From positions 558,001 through 622,000 of the forward strand of contig WGMH01000003.1 in NCBI GenBank assembly GCA_016125165.1: a stretch of 64,000 bases of DNA, written 5' to 3'. Origin of the DNA: Alphaproteobacteria bacterium. Lineage in GTDB: Bacteria; Pseudomonadota; Alphaproteobacteria; Micropepsales; Micropepsaceae. Position 1 is the first letter of the stretch. Each line of letters starts with the position of its first letter. The notes below the pieces were generated by a model. The model saw only the letters and a program-made list of their open reading frames with translations. It ran no database searches and had not been told where the DNA came from. Of the stretch, positions 8,528 through 17,390 are shown piece by piece. A program made the position numbers and the translations under genes.

Positions 8528-10177
8528 TCACGCCCCCTGCGCAACGGCCGTCGCCGTGCCCGACACTTCGGACTTGCGCACGTCTCCGCGCGCAGCCGTA
8601 CGCCATAGATTGTAAGCCATGATCAAGGCTCCAGAGAGATAGAGCAGTCCGCCAAGTGTGCGGATGATGTAGTAGGGGTGCATCGCCTGAACGGTCTCAA
8701 CGAAGGAGTATTCGAGGAAGCCGTAGTCGTTGTAGGCGCGCCACATGAGGCCCTGCATGATACCCGACACCCACATCGCCGTGATGTAGAAGAGGATGCC
8801 GATGGTGGCGACCCAGAAATGCCACTCCACCAAGGCGTTTGAGTAGAGCCGATCACGGCGCCACAGCCACGGCACCAGGCAATAAAGTGCACCAAAGCTG
8901 ACGAAGCCGACCCAGCCGAGCGCACCGGAATGCACGTGGCCGATTGTCCAGTCGGTGTAGTGCGAGAGAGCGTTCACCGCCTTCACGCTCATCACCGGAC
9001 CTTCAAACGTACTCATGCCATAGAACGCAACCGACACGACCAGCATGCGCAGGACGGGATCGGTGCGCAGCTTGTCCCATGCGCCCGAAAGCGTCATCAG
9101 GCCGTTGATCATGCCACCCCAGCTGGGCATCCACAGCATGACGGAAAACGTCATGCCCAAGGTCTGCGCCCATTCCGGCAACGCGGTGTAGTGCAGATGA
9201 TGGGGGCCAGCCCAAATGTAGATAAAGATCAGCGTCCAGAAGTGCACGATGGAGAGCCGGTAGGAATAGACCGGGCGCTCCGCGCGCTTCGGCACGAAGT
9301 AATACATGATGGCAAGGAAGCCGGCGGTCAGGAAGAAACCGACGGCATTGTGGCCATACCACCACTGTGTCAGCGCGTCTTGCACGCCAGAGAAGGCCGA
9401 ATAGCTCTTCGTTTCCAGCAGCGACACCGGCATGCTCATGTTGTTCACAAGATGCAGCATGGCAATGGTGACGATGAAGGCGAGATAGAACCAGTTCGCC
9501 ACATAGATATGCGGCTCTTTGCGCTTCCAGATCGTTGCCAGAAATACAAGCAGGTATGCGACCCAAACGATCGTCAACCAGATATCGACGTACCACTCCG
9601 GTTCCGCGTATTCGCGACCCTCAGTGATGCCGAGCAGGTAGCCCGTGCCCGCGAGCACGATGAACATCTGATAGCCCCAGAAGACGAACCAGGGCCACGA
9701 ACCTCCGGCAAGGCGCGCCTTCGACGTCCGTTGCACGACATAGAAGGACGTTGCGATCAGAACATTGCCGCCGAACGCGAAGATGACTGCGGAAGTATGC
9801 AGCGGACGCAACCGTCCGAAATTCAGCTCCGGCAGCGCCGGGAAGTAGAAGATGTCCGGGAACGCAAGCTGCGAGGCGATGATCACGCCCACCAGCATGC
9901 CCGCGATGCCCCAAAACATGGAGGCAATGACGCCGGCCTTCACAACATCGTTCTGGTAAGCGCCCGTCTCGTCAGCGGGAACGCCGCCGCCATAACGCTT
10001 GAGAAACCAGATGCCGACACCGGCAAGACAGGCGACGAATGTCCACGCCTGAATGACCATGAGAGGATCAGGCGAACGGGCGGCTTCGATCAGGCCAATG
10101 ACGAGCGCCAGGCCGAGCAACGCCGGCACGAGCACCAGATCAAGGCGCATGGGATTAGCCGCAGCACTTGGCTGCAT
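8528..10177 (-). CDS. ccoN: cbb3 cytochrome c oxidase subunit I
   Basis: 549 aa, twelve predicted membrane helices. The heme-copper core is visible: [16 protein letters not shown] for a low-spin heme histidine, [14 protein letters not shown] with a CuB histidine, [15 protein letters not shown] with the paired histidines, and [14 protein letters not shown] for the last heme histidines. This is the high-affinity O2-reducing subunit of a proton-pumping terminal oxidase. The start [10 protein letters not shown] at 10177 has GGAG seven bases upstream; a longer frame to 10261 has no family match. It is the first gene of the operon, 212 bases downstream of an FNR-type box. Confidence 0.97.
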   Translation of the reverse strand: MQPSAAANPMRLDLVLVPALLGLALVIGLIEAARSPDPLMVIQAWTFVACLAGVGIWFLKRYGGGVPADETGAYQNDVVKAGVIASMFWGIAGMLVGVIIASQLAFPDIFYFPALPELNFGRLRPLHTSAVIFAFGGNVLIATSFYVVQRTSKARLAGGSWPWFVFWGYQMFIVLAGTGYLLGITEGREYAEPEWYVDIWLTIVWVAYLLVFLATIWKRKEPHIYVANWFYLAFIVTIAMLHLVNNMSMPVSLLETKSYSAFSGVQDALTQWWYGHNAVGFFLTAGFLAIMYYFVPKRAERPVYSYRLSIVHFWTLIFIYIWAGPHHLHYTALPEWAQTLGMTFSVMLWMPSWGGMINGLMTLSGAWDKLRTDPVLRMLVVSVAFYGMSTFEGPVMSVKAVNALSHYTDWTIGHVHSGALGWVGFVSFGALYCLVPWLWRRDRLYSNALVEWHFWVATIGILFYITAMWVSGIMQGLMWRAYNDYGFLEYSFVETVQAMHPYYIIRTLGGLLYLSGALIMAYNLWRTAARGDVRKSEVSGTATAVAQGA

Positions 10178-10519
10178 GGTCAGGCTCCACGATTGGTTTT
10201 GTGTTGGACGGCAACAGGTATTGCGCCGAACCGGATGGTTGGCTCGGGGTGTTCCGAACATCCCTTGCAGCTGCGCAGAAGCCTGCCCAGCCGGAGGTCT
10301 CGGGGATGATGTTTGCAGGCGATGGCATTGGTCACTGGAATCGGCGGTATTGCAGGAAATTTACTCGCAAACGGGCGCCAAACGATCCTTGATGAAGATC
10401 AAGAAACCTTTTGCGCCGCACCATCGCGGCTGACATGTTGACGCATGAAGCCGCAGGGTACGCGGTACAAAACTGATACTGCGAATAGCTCTAAACTGAC
10501 GGCAATCATATACGGAGAA
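10178..10519. other. Long leader and promoter region of the cco operon
   Basis: A 342-base gap between the gltX stop and the ccoN ATG, both on the minus strand. It contains the FNR-type box at 10389-10402 and, between box and ATG, no convincing reading frame, so the cco transcript probably has a leader of roughly 170 bases. A short inverted repeat (GCGGCT 10426-10431 with AGCCGC 10449-10454) lies just after gltX but lacks a T run, so I do not call it a terminator. Confidence 0.5.
10389..10402 (-). promoter_or_regulatory. Perfect FNR/FixK box of the cco operon
   Basis: TTGAT-GAAG-ATCAA, an exact match to the FNR/FixK consensus palindrome. If it is a class II site, transcription would start near 10354 on the minus strand. 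fixNOQP operons are classical FixK targets, and a fixK gene lies at 50818-51540. Binding is inferred from the match and context. Confidence 0.85.
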
Positions 10520-12163
10520 TTACGAACCCACGACGGCCTTCATCCGGCGCAGAACCTCGGCTTCGCCAATGACGCGGGTTATGAGGTAGAGGTCTGCGCT
10601 CTGGCGCTGACCTGTCAGACCCACGCGGATAATGTTGCTTGCTTCGCTGAGCGGACCGATGAAAAGCTCGCGATTGCGTTTGAACTCGCCGGTGGTGGGC
10701 GCAAAGCGGTGCTTCCTCGCGATCTCCCGGATCTGCGAGAACCACGTCTCCTTATCGCCCTCGTGCGCGTACCCGGCCACGAAATCCTCGGTCACAGCCC
10801 GGACGACGTCCGGCGCGGTGGGGGAAAATTCCGGCCTGGCAGTATCCGTAACCAATTCGAACTGGCTGGGCAAAAAGGCGCGATAGCCCGGAAGGAAGTC
10901 CGTCCACTTGGCAACATCCTTGCGAGGGTGCTCATCCAGCTTGCGTTCGAATTCCAGTGCGCTGAGCACCATGTCGTGCTCGCGCTGCAAAATTTCGGAG
11001 AGCGCGGGATCGTATTGCGACGCCCAAGCCTCGAGTGCGCCAACGCGTGCAGCGGGCGCAAGACCGGCGATATAACTTTTCGAGATCGATTCCAGCTTCA
11101 CGAGATCGAAAACCGGACCGGCAACGCCCATATGACCGAGTTCTATCGGTGTACGGTTGGCCTCGGCAAAATCGATATCGGCAAGGTTGCTGTTAGCCAA
11201 CCCCCGCAGGTAAATCCGAATTGCCTCAGCCGGATAGCCAGTCGCCATGTAAAGCTCGACCGTGGCTTCGGGATCCTTGCGCTTGGAGAGTTTGCGCTTG
11301 CTCTTGCCGTCGATCTTCATCAATGGCGCGATGTGGGCGTAGTCGGGCGGCGTGAAATCAAGAGACTCGAACAATTGCAGGTGCAGCGGAACCGACGCGA
11401 TCCATTCCTCCCCGCGCGTGACCAAGTTCACCCGCATCAAGTGGTCGTCAACCACGTGAGCGAAGTGATAGGTGGGCAACCGCGGCGGCTGGGCGCTGCT
11501 CTTGAGTATGATGATATCGTTGCGGTTATCCAGCTGCTCGATGGGACCACGGATCAGATCGGTGTAGCTGGAGCGGCCGGGCCGGTCGTCCGGTACGCGA
11601 AACCGGATGGTGTAAGGCATGCCATCTTTCAGCCGGCGCATCACTTCATCGCGCGGGAGCGAGCGGCACCGGGCCCATTTGCCGTAATAGCCGGGGCTGA
11701 CCTTCGCCTCCTGCTGCTTTGCGGCAAGATCGTTCAGCTCCTCATGGGTGCAAAAGCAGGGATAGGCCTTGCCATGCTCCACCAGATGACGCGCATAGCT
11801 CTCATATATCTCCGCGCGGGCCGCCTGTTCGTACGGCCCCCAAGGATCGCCTTCCTTCTCGTCGGATTCGATGGAGAAATAGGCAAATGCCTTGGCAAAC
11901 TGGCGGCGCGCATCCTCGATCTCGCGGGCGGCATCGGTATTTTCGATGCGAACAAAAAACACGCCCCCCGAATTGTGCGCGATATCCTGTGCCACAATTG
12001 CCGCATAAAGGCCGCCGGTGTGCAGGTAGCCCGTGGGGCTGGGCGCAAAGCGCGTGACTTTTGCCCCCTGGGGCAGATGACGCTGCGGGTAATGCGCCTC
12101 CCAATGCTGCGGCGGCAGGATCTCGGGCCGGAACATCAAATCGGCCACTTCGCGGTCGGACAT
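10520..12163 (-). CDS. gltX: Glutamyl-tRNA synthetase, Clostridia-like type
   Basis: 547 aa class I synthetase that charges tRNA with glutamate. The Rossmann start is VTRFAPSPTGYLHTGG, where the HIGH motif reads HTGG. The KMSKS-equivalent loop is KRKLSKRKDPEA. Blocks such as GYYGKWARCR, LPTYHFAHVVDDHLMR and HLQLFE.L.F..P.YAHIAPLMKIDG resemble, from memory, the GluRS form of Clostridia more than the two usual alphaproteobacterial GltX proteins. The ATG at 12163 (MSDREVADLMF) is chosen because it aligns with that family's start; the frame extends to an ATG at 12211. It is divergent from valS. Other gltX copies may exist outside the window. Confidence 0.88.
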   Translation of the reverse strand: MSDREVADLMFRPEILPPQHWEAHYPQRHLPQGAKVTRFAPSPTGYLHTGGLYAAIVAQDIAHNSGGVFFVRIENTDAAREIEDARRQFAKAFAYFSIESDEKEGDPWGPYEQAARAEIYESYARHLVEHGKAYPCFCTHEELNDLAAKQQEAKVSPGYYGKWARCRSLPRDEVMRRLKDGMPYTIRFRVPDDRPGRSSYTDLIRGPIEQLDNRNDIIILKSSAQPPRLPTYHFAHVVDDHLMRVNLVTRGEEWIASVPLHLQLFESLDFTPPDYAHIAPLMKIDGKSKRKLSKRKDPEATVELYMATGYPAEAIRIYLRGLANSNLADIDFAEANRTPIELGHMGVAGPVFDLVKLESISKSYIAGLAPAARVGALEAWASQYDPALSEILQREHDMVLSALEFERKLDEHPRKDVAKWTDFLPGYRAFLPSQFELVTDTARPEFSPTAPDVVRAVTEDFVAGYAHEGDKETWFSQIREIARKHRFAPTTGEFKRNRELFIGPLSEASNIIRVGLTGQRQSADLYLITRVIGEAEVLRRMKAVVGS

Positions 12164-12319
12164 TGGCTGGCAAACTCTTGATTTCGGGGAGCTTTCGCGG
12201 AGCGCCTTCATCGCGCCCGCAACGGCCTATTGTCAATTAAAAGTGCCGCCCGGAGCCAATCTTGACGGGCCTCACCTGGATACCGCATGGAACAGCGGAG
12301 AACCCGTGGGTGCAATGCA

Positions 12320-14905
12320 ATGAAAAGCCTTCCCAGCCAATACGATAGGGCCGCCGTCGAGGCCGAATACCGCCAGCGCTGGGCGGGCGAGGATGCCTTC
12401 CGCTGGAACGCCACCCTGCCGGCCGATCTGGACTACGTGATCGACACCCCACCGCCGACCGTCTCCGGCACACTGCACGTTGGTCATGTCTACTCGTACA
12501 CGCAGGCGGACATCATCGCCCGCTACTTCCGGATGAGTGGACGCAATGTGCTCTACCCCATCGGCTGGGACGACAACGGTCTGCCAACCGAGCGGCTTGT
12601 CGAAAAGATCAAGAAAGTACGCGGCGGTGCAATGAGCCGGGATGAATTCGTGGCGCTGTGCCGCGAGCTGATTCCGGAATACGAGGACCGATTCCGCGAT
12701 CTTTTCTCGCGCCTTGCCCTTAGCGTGGACTGGTCGCGCGAATACCAGACGATCTCTGACGAGAGCCGCAAAGTCTCGCAACTCTCGTTTCTCGACCTCT
12801 ATCGCAAGGGGCTGCTGGAACGCCGCCTCGAACCAACGCTCTGGGACCCGGCCGACCGCACCGCACTGGCCCAGGCAGAGGTCGAAGAGATCGAACGCGT
12901 CGGCAAATTGAACACGGTGGCCTTCGCACTGGAGGATGGCGGCGAAGTTCTGATCGCAACCACGCGCCCTGAACTGATCGGCGGCTGTGGCGCACTGATG
13001 ATTCACCCCGACAATGCGCGCGCCAAAGAGCTTGTTGGCAAGCGCGTGTTCACACCGCTTTATGGCGTTCCGGTTCCGATCATCGCCGATGAAAAGGTCG
13101 ATCCCGAAAAGGGAACCGGCATGGTGATGTGCTGCACCTTTGGCGATGTGACCGACATTCACTGGTGGCGAACGCACAAACTGCCGCTGCGCATTGTCAT
13201 CGACCAGACCGGGCGCATGGTTCCCGATCTGCCTATCGGTACCGCGGAGTGGCCAAGCATTGACGCGCAAACAGCGCGCGCCACCATCGACACCTTGAAG
13301 GGCCTCAAGATCGAGCAGGCTCGCGCCGCCGTTCTGGAGAAATTGAAAGAAACCGGCGCGCTTCGTGAACAGGTGGCAACCAATCAGGTGGTGCCGGTCG
13401 CAGAACGTTCGGGCACACCGCTTGAAATCATCGTGACACCGCAGTGGTTCATCAAGACCTTGGACTATAAAGAACAGATCCTCGCAAAGGGTGCCGAAAT
13501 CACCTGGCATCCGCCCTATATGCGTCAGCGATTCGATTCCTGGGTCGAAGCACTCAAATGGGACTGGTCCATCTCACGTCAGCGACATTTCGGCGTGCCG
13601 CTGCCTGTCTGGTACTCCCGGCGCAAAGGCGAAGAAGGCAAGATCATCCTGCCGTCACCGGAACAGTTGCCCGTCGATCCCACGCGCGATCTCCCCGCCG
13701 GTTACACGGCAGATGAAGTGACCGGCGAAAAAGACGTGATGGACACGTGGGCAACTTCGTCTGTTTCTCCACAGCTCGTCACACGCACAATCAACGAAGA
13801 TCTCGGGATGGATCAGGCTGCCCACAAGCGCCTGTTTCCCATGGCGATGCGGCCGCAGGCGCATGATATCATCCGCACCTGGGCCTTCTACACCATCGTG
13901 AAAGCGATGCACCACCAGAACACCGTGCCCTGGCACACGATCTGTGTTTCGGGATGGTGTCTGGCTGTGGACGGTTCCAAGATGTCCAAGTCCAAGGGCA
14001 ATATCATCGATCCCATCAAGATGCTCGATGAATATGGCACCGACGCGGTGCGCTACTGGACCGGCACATCGCGCCTCGGCAACGATACGGTGCTCTCGCC
14101 CAACACGCTGAAGCAGGGCAAACGCCTTGTCACCAAGCTGTGGAACGCGGTGCGCCTTGCCCATATGGCGCTCGGTCAGGCAACCATTGCGCCAAAAACG
14201 CCAGCTGCCGATCTGGCAGACGGCATCATCTGCCATCCGCTCGACAAGTGGCTGCTGGGCGCACTGGCCGATACGGTGAACAAGGCGAGCGAAGCCTTTG
14301 AGGCATACGAATATGCGCAAGCGCTGCGTGAGATCGAGCAGTTCTTCTGGGCCACTTACTGCGACAACTATCTGGAGCTGGTAAAATCCCGCACGCGCTT
14401 CGAGGGCGAACCTTCGGTCGCGCAGCGCTCGGCACTGCACACGCTCTATCATGCGTCGCTCACGCTCGTGCGCCTGTTCGCGCCCTACCTACCCTTCGTC
14501 TGCGAAACATTGAACGAATCGCTCATGGGCAACGATGGGATCGTCACGGCAACGGTTCACGCGCGTGGCAACTGGCCAAAGCAAGGCGACCAGGTTTCAC
14601 CCAATCTCGAAACAAAGACGGGCGCAATGGTGCTCGAATTCGTGGAAGGCATGCGCAAGGCCAAATCCGATTTGACCGTTTCGCTACGTGCGAATGTGGA
14701 AACGCTGGTGATCGCGCCCGCAGAGGGTGGACCGGCACTTGCCGACATCGAATCCGTTCTGGGGCCACTGGTTGCGGACCTGAAGGATGTCGCCACCGCC
14801 GCAGCCATCGTGTTCGAGGAAGCACCGCGCGCCGACTGGCCCGGAAACGTATCGCCCGGCGGCACCTTGCATGTGAGCCTCAAGCTGGCGCCTGCCGAAA
14901 CCTGA
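12320..14905 (+). CDS. valS: Valyl-tRNA synthetase, archaeal/Rickettsia-like type
   Basis: 861 aa class Ia synthetase. HIGH motif: VSGTLHVGHVYSYTQAD; KMSKS motif: DGSKMSKSKGNIIDP. An editing domain with ATTRPELIGGCGA and GTGMVMCCTFGD, and the anticodon-binding helices, follow. PPPTVSGTLH, GWDDNGLPTERLVE and ALSVDWSREYQTIS closely resemble the short ValRS of Rickettsiales and Archaea. The C-terminal coiled-coil arm typical of bacterial ValRS is not evident. The start MKSLPSQYD at 12320 fits that family; an in-frame ATG at 12287 is an alternative. It converges on a TetR gene four bases away. Confidence 0.93.
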   Translation: MKSLPSQYDRAAVEAEYRQRWAGEDAFRWNATLPADLDYVIDTPPPTVSGTLHVGHVYSYTQADIIARYFRMSGRNVLYPIGWDDNGLPTERLVEKIKKVRGGAMSRDEFVALCRELIPEYEDRFRDLFSRLALSVDWSREYQTISDESRKVSQLSFLDLYRKGLLERRLEPTLWDPADRTALAQAEVEEIERVGKLNTVAFALEDGGEVLIATTRPELIGGCGALMIHPDNARAKELVGKRVFTPLYGVPVPIIADEKVDPEKGTGMVMCCTFGDVTDIHWWRTHKLPLRIVIDQTGRMVPDLPIGTAEWPSIDAQTARATIDTLKGLKIEQARAAVLEKLKETGALREQVATNQVVPVAERSGTPLEIIVTPQWFIKTLDYKEQILAKGAEITWHPPYMRQRFDSWVEALKWDWSISRQRHFGVPLPVWYSRRKGEEGKIILPSPEQLPVDPTRDLPAGYTADEVTGEKDVMDTWATSSVSPQLVTRTINEDLGMDQAAHKRLFPMAMRPQAHDIIRTWAFYTIVKAMHHQNTVPWHTICVSGWCLAVDGSKMSKSKGNIIDPIKMLDEYGTDAVRYWTGTSRLGNDTVLSPNTLKQGKRLVTKLWNAVRLAHMALGQATIAPKTPAADLADGIICHPLDKWLLGALADTVNKASEAFEAYEYAQALREIEQFFWATYCDNYLELVKSRTRFEGEPSVAQRSALHTLYHASLTLVRLFAPYLPFVCETLNESLMGNDGIVTATVHARGNWPKQGDQVSPNLETKTGAMVLEFVEGMRKAKSDLTVSLRANVETLVIAPAEGGPALADIESVLGPLVADLKDVATAAAIVFEEAPRADWPGNVSPGGTLHVSLKLAPAET

Positions 14906-14909
14906 AACT

Positions 14910-15713
14910 CTACTTCTTCTTGTTGACAAGAAACGTGCGGAAGCCGGCTGCCATAAAATCTGCCATGCGCTGACGAACGGCGGGCAAATCGCCTGATTTG
15001 CAGAGACCGTTCGAGAGCCTGTCGAGACGGCCGCTGCGCGAAAGCGAGTGCATGAAGCTGCCCGTGACGAAGTGGTAGCCCCAGAAAATGTCTTCTGCGG
15101 ACACGCCCGGCAACGCCTTGCGCAGAATTCCAATCAAGCGCAGCACGACCGGATCAAACAATTCATCGAACATGGCGGCACCTTCGGGCGTATTCGAAAC
15201 CTGCGCGCCGAATGCGCCATAGTTTCGCCAGCCATCTCCGCCATGCGTATAGAGATCGAAGTCCGTGTCCAGGAATGCGTGCAAGGCGCCTTCCACCGTA
15301 GGCTTTCCTGCCGCATCCTTTTCATACTGTTCGAGAGCTTTCATGCGTCGTTCGCTGGTAACACCGGCGCGGCGAACGAAGACTTCCTTGAAGAGCGCAA
15401 ATTTGTCTTCGAAATAATAGTGCATCAGCGAGGTATGAACACCGACGCGCTGTGCGACATCGCGCAACGTGACGCCGTAAAGACCGTGCTTGGAGAACAG
15501 AAATTCGGCAGCGTCCAGAATCTGCTCGAGCGTCTCGGCGCGCTGTTCAGCTTTGGTTTTTGTCGTTTTTCCGTCGGCTTTTTTTTGAGCCGCCTTCGCA
15601 ACTTGGCTGGCTCTTGATCGCACAGGCCGGGATGCCCTGGTCGGAGACTTTCGTGCGGCGGATGCCTTCGTGCGTATCACCGGTTCAACCTTTGCTGCAC
15701 GCGCCTGCGGCAC
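14910..15713 (-). CDS. TetR family regulator with basic N-terminal tail
   Basis: 267 aa from a GTG start. The HTH is at about residues 55-105 (ETLEQILDAAEFLFSKHG, TLRDVAQRVGVHTSLMHYYF), followed by a helical ligand-binding domain containing GVSAEDIFWGYHFVTGSFMHSL, typical of TetR proteins near lipid genes. Residues 1-53 are an unusual Ala/Lys/Arg/Pro-rich stretch resembling histone H1 tails, so the true start may lie further in, although no internal ATG precedes the HTH. It is the last gene of an operon with the acyl-CoA ligase (27 bases) and the TonB receptor, and probably responds to a product of that pathway. Confidence 0.85.
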   Translation of the reverse strand: MPQARAAKVEPVIRTKASAARKSPTRASRPVRSRASQVAKAAQKKADGKTTKTKAEQRAETLEQILDAAEFLFSKHGLYGVTLRDVAQRVGVHTSLMHYYFEDKFALFKEVFVRRAGVTSERRMKALEQYEKDAAGKPTVEGALHAFLDTDFDLYTHGGDGWRNYGAFGAQVSNTPEGAAMFDELFDPVVLRLIGILRKALPGVSAEDIFWGYHFVTGSFMHSLSRSGRLDRLSNGLCKSGDLPAVRQRMADFMAAGFRTFLVNKKK

Positions 15714-15740
15714 GTTTCATGGCGCAGCGGGGGCGTCCAA

Positions 15741-17309
15741 TCAGTCCGGCTGCACCCCTGCGTATTCCGCGCGAAGACGTTTCTTGTCAATCTTTCCCGT
15801 CGCCGCAAGAGGCATCTCCGCGACCTGGATCACGTGATCAGGTATCCACCAATCGGCAACATTCCCCCGCAAAGCGTCCAGTAGTACCCGGTCGTCCAGA
15901 ATTTGACTCCGCTGCGGTTCCACCACGAGAAGCGGCCTTTCACCCCATTTGGGATCGGCCTGTCCAATCACAGCCACCTGCCCCACGCCGGGCAAGCGGC
16001 CGACAATACTCTCGATTTCCACCGGATTGATCCACTCACCCCCTGATTTGATGAGATCCTTGGAGCGGCCAGAAATCGTGAGGTTGCCCTCATCATCGAT
16101 GGTGGCGAGATCCCCCGTATCGAAATAGCCCTCCGCATCAAGCGAATCGGCCTCTGCCTTGAAGTAGCGATCGACAACTGCTGCGCCCTTCACCTTCAGA
16201 TGACCGGTCACATTGCGCTGTTCGGCCAAAGTGACGCCCGAAGCATCCGTAAGCTTCAGATCGAGCCCCATGGGTGTCCGCCCTGAAGCCACGGCGCTCC
16301 CATTCCCACGAGGTGGCGCGACAGTGCCAAGGGGTGACAACTCCGTCATGCCCCAACTTGTTTGCACGCGTGCCTTCAGGCGCTTCTCCATGCGCTCAAT
16401 CAAGGCATCGGGGCAAGTGGATCCTCCTATAAGAACGCGTTCAAGAGTCGGCACCTCGCCGCCCGTGGCATCGAGATAGTCCAGAAGGCCGAGCCAGACA
16501 GTCTGTACTCCCGCGGCAATCGTCACACCTTCACTGCGAATGAGCTTCGCCAGACGCTCGCCATCGGTATGTCGACCAGGCAGCACCAGCTTTGAGCCTG
16601 CCGCAGGCGCCGCAAACGGAAAGCCCCAGCCATTGGCATGGAACATCGGCACGGCAACAAGTATGGAATCCTCTGCCGTCAGCGCTATGGCATCGGCCTG
16701 CAGAGCACGCAATGTATGCAAATAGTTTGAACGGTGCGTGTAAAGCACACCCTTGGGTGAACCTGTCGTACCCGAAGTGTAGCAGAGGCCGGCAGGCGAA
16801 TGCTCGTCAAACTGCCCCCATGCCACTTCGCTTCCAAAGCGAGACACGAAGTCTTCAAAAGTCAACGTTCGCCGCCCTGCAATTTCGACGACATCCCCAG
16901 CACAACCATCAAGTATCAATATCGTTTCCACGCAAGGGCACTGAAGCGCCACGTCACGCGCAAAATTTGCCAGCCCCACGCTGACCGCGAGAACACGGTC
17001 TTCCGCTTCGTTCACCATGGCCGAAAGATGCGCCACTGTGATGCGAGGATTTAGTGTGTGGCAAACCAGACCCATGCCCATCGCACCAAAATACGTTTCG
17101 ACGTGATGCTGCGTATTCCACGCCAGCGTCGCGATCCGGTCACCAACCTTCAGACCGAGGGATGCAAGCGCACCGGACAAAAGGTTCGCTCGAAGGCGAA
17201 GGTTCGAATAGCCGATGCGGCCAAATTCGGCCGTTACGACTTCGGCATTGCCCCACCATTTGGCGGCATGATCCAGAAACTTGTCTACTGTGAGCGTGTA
17301 TGACTGCAT
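15741..17309 (-). CDS. Fatty-acyl-CoA synthetase family (AMP-forming)
   Basis: 522 aa member of the ANL superfamily that activates a carboxylic acid to acyl-AMP and then acyl-CoA. The AMP-binding P-loop reads CYTSGTTGSPKGVLYTHRS. TSWGMTELSPLGT gives the adenine-binding T-E block, GYFDTGDLATID the YDTGD motif, and ATGKIDKKRLR the catalytic lysine region near the C-terminus. It resembles medium/long-chain fatty-acid ligases; the exact substrate is not visible. The ATG at 17309 (MQSYTLTVDKFLDHA) has GCGAGAAC upstream; a GTG at 17384 would lengthen it. It lies between the TonB receptor and a TetR gene. Confidence 0.9.
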   Translation of the reverse strand: MQSYTLTVDKFLDHAAKWWGNAEVVTAEFGRIGYSNLRLRANLLSGALASLGLKVGDRIATLAWNTQHHVETYFGAMGMGLVCHTLNPRITVAHLSAMVNEAEDRVLAVSVGLANFARDVALQCPCVETILILDGCAGDVVEIAGRRTLTFEDFVSRFGSEVAWGQFDEHSPAGLCYTSGTTGSPKGVLYTHRSNYLHTLRALQADAIALTAEDSILVAVPMFHANGWGFPFAAPAAGSKLVLPGRHTDGERLAKLIRSEGVTIAAGVQTVWLGLLDYLDATGGEVPTLERVLIGGSTCPDALIERMEKRLKARVQTSWGMTELSPLGTVAPPRGNGSAVASGRTPMGLDLKLTDASGVTLAEQRNVTGHLKVKGAAVVDRYFKAEADSLDAEGYFDTGDLATIDDEGNLTISGRSKDLIKSGGEWINPVEIESIVGRLPGVGQVAVIGQADPKWGERPLLVVEPQRSQILDDRVLLDALRGNVADWWIPDHVIQVAEMPLAATGKIDKKRLRAEYAGVQPD

Positions 17310-17390
17310 GTTCTCGCGATTGATACGAAGCTGAAAAGTCCGACCGCCAGTTGCCTGCACAACAACCGGCGGTCGAGAGGTCACACCACG

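Noticed and set aside
10445..12181. Long plus-strand open frame (578 aa) over gltX
   Set aside because: It is the antisense shadow of a clearly conserved synthetase in GC-rich DNA and shows no domain, ribosome site or plausible start.
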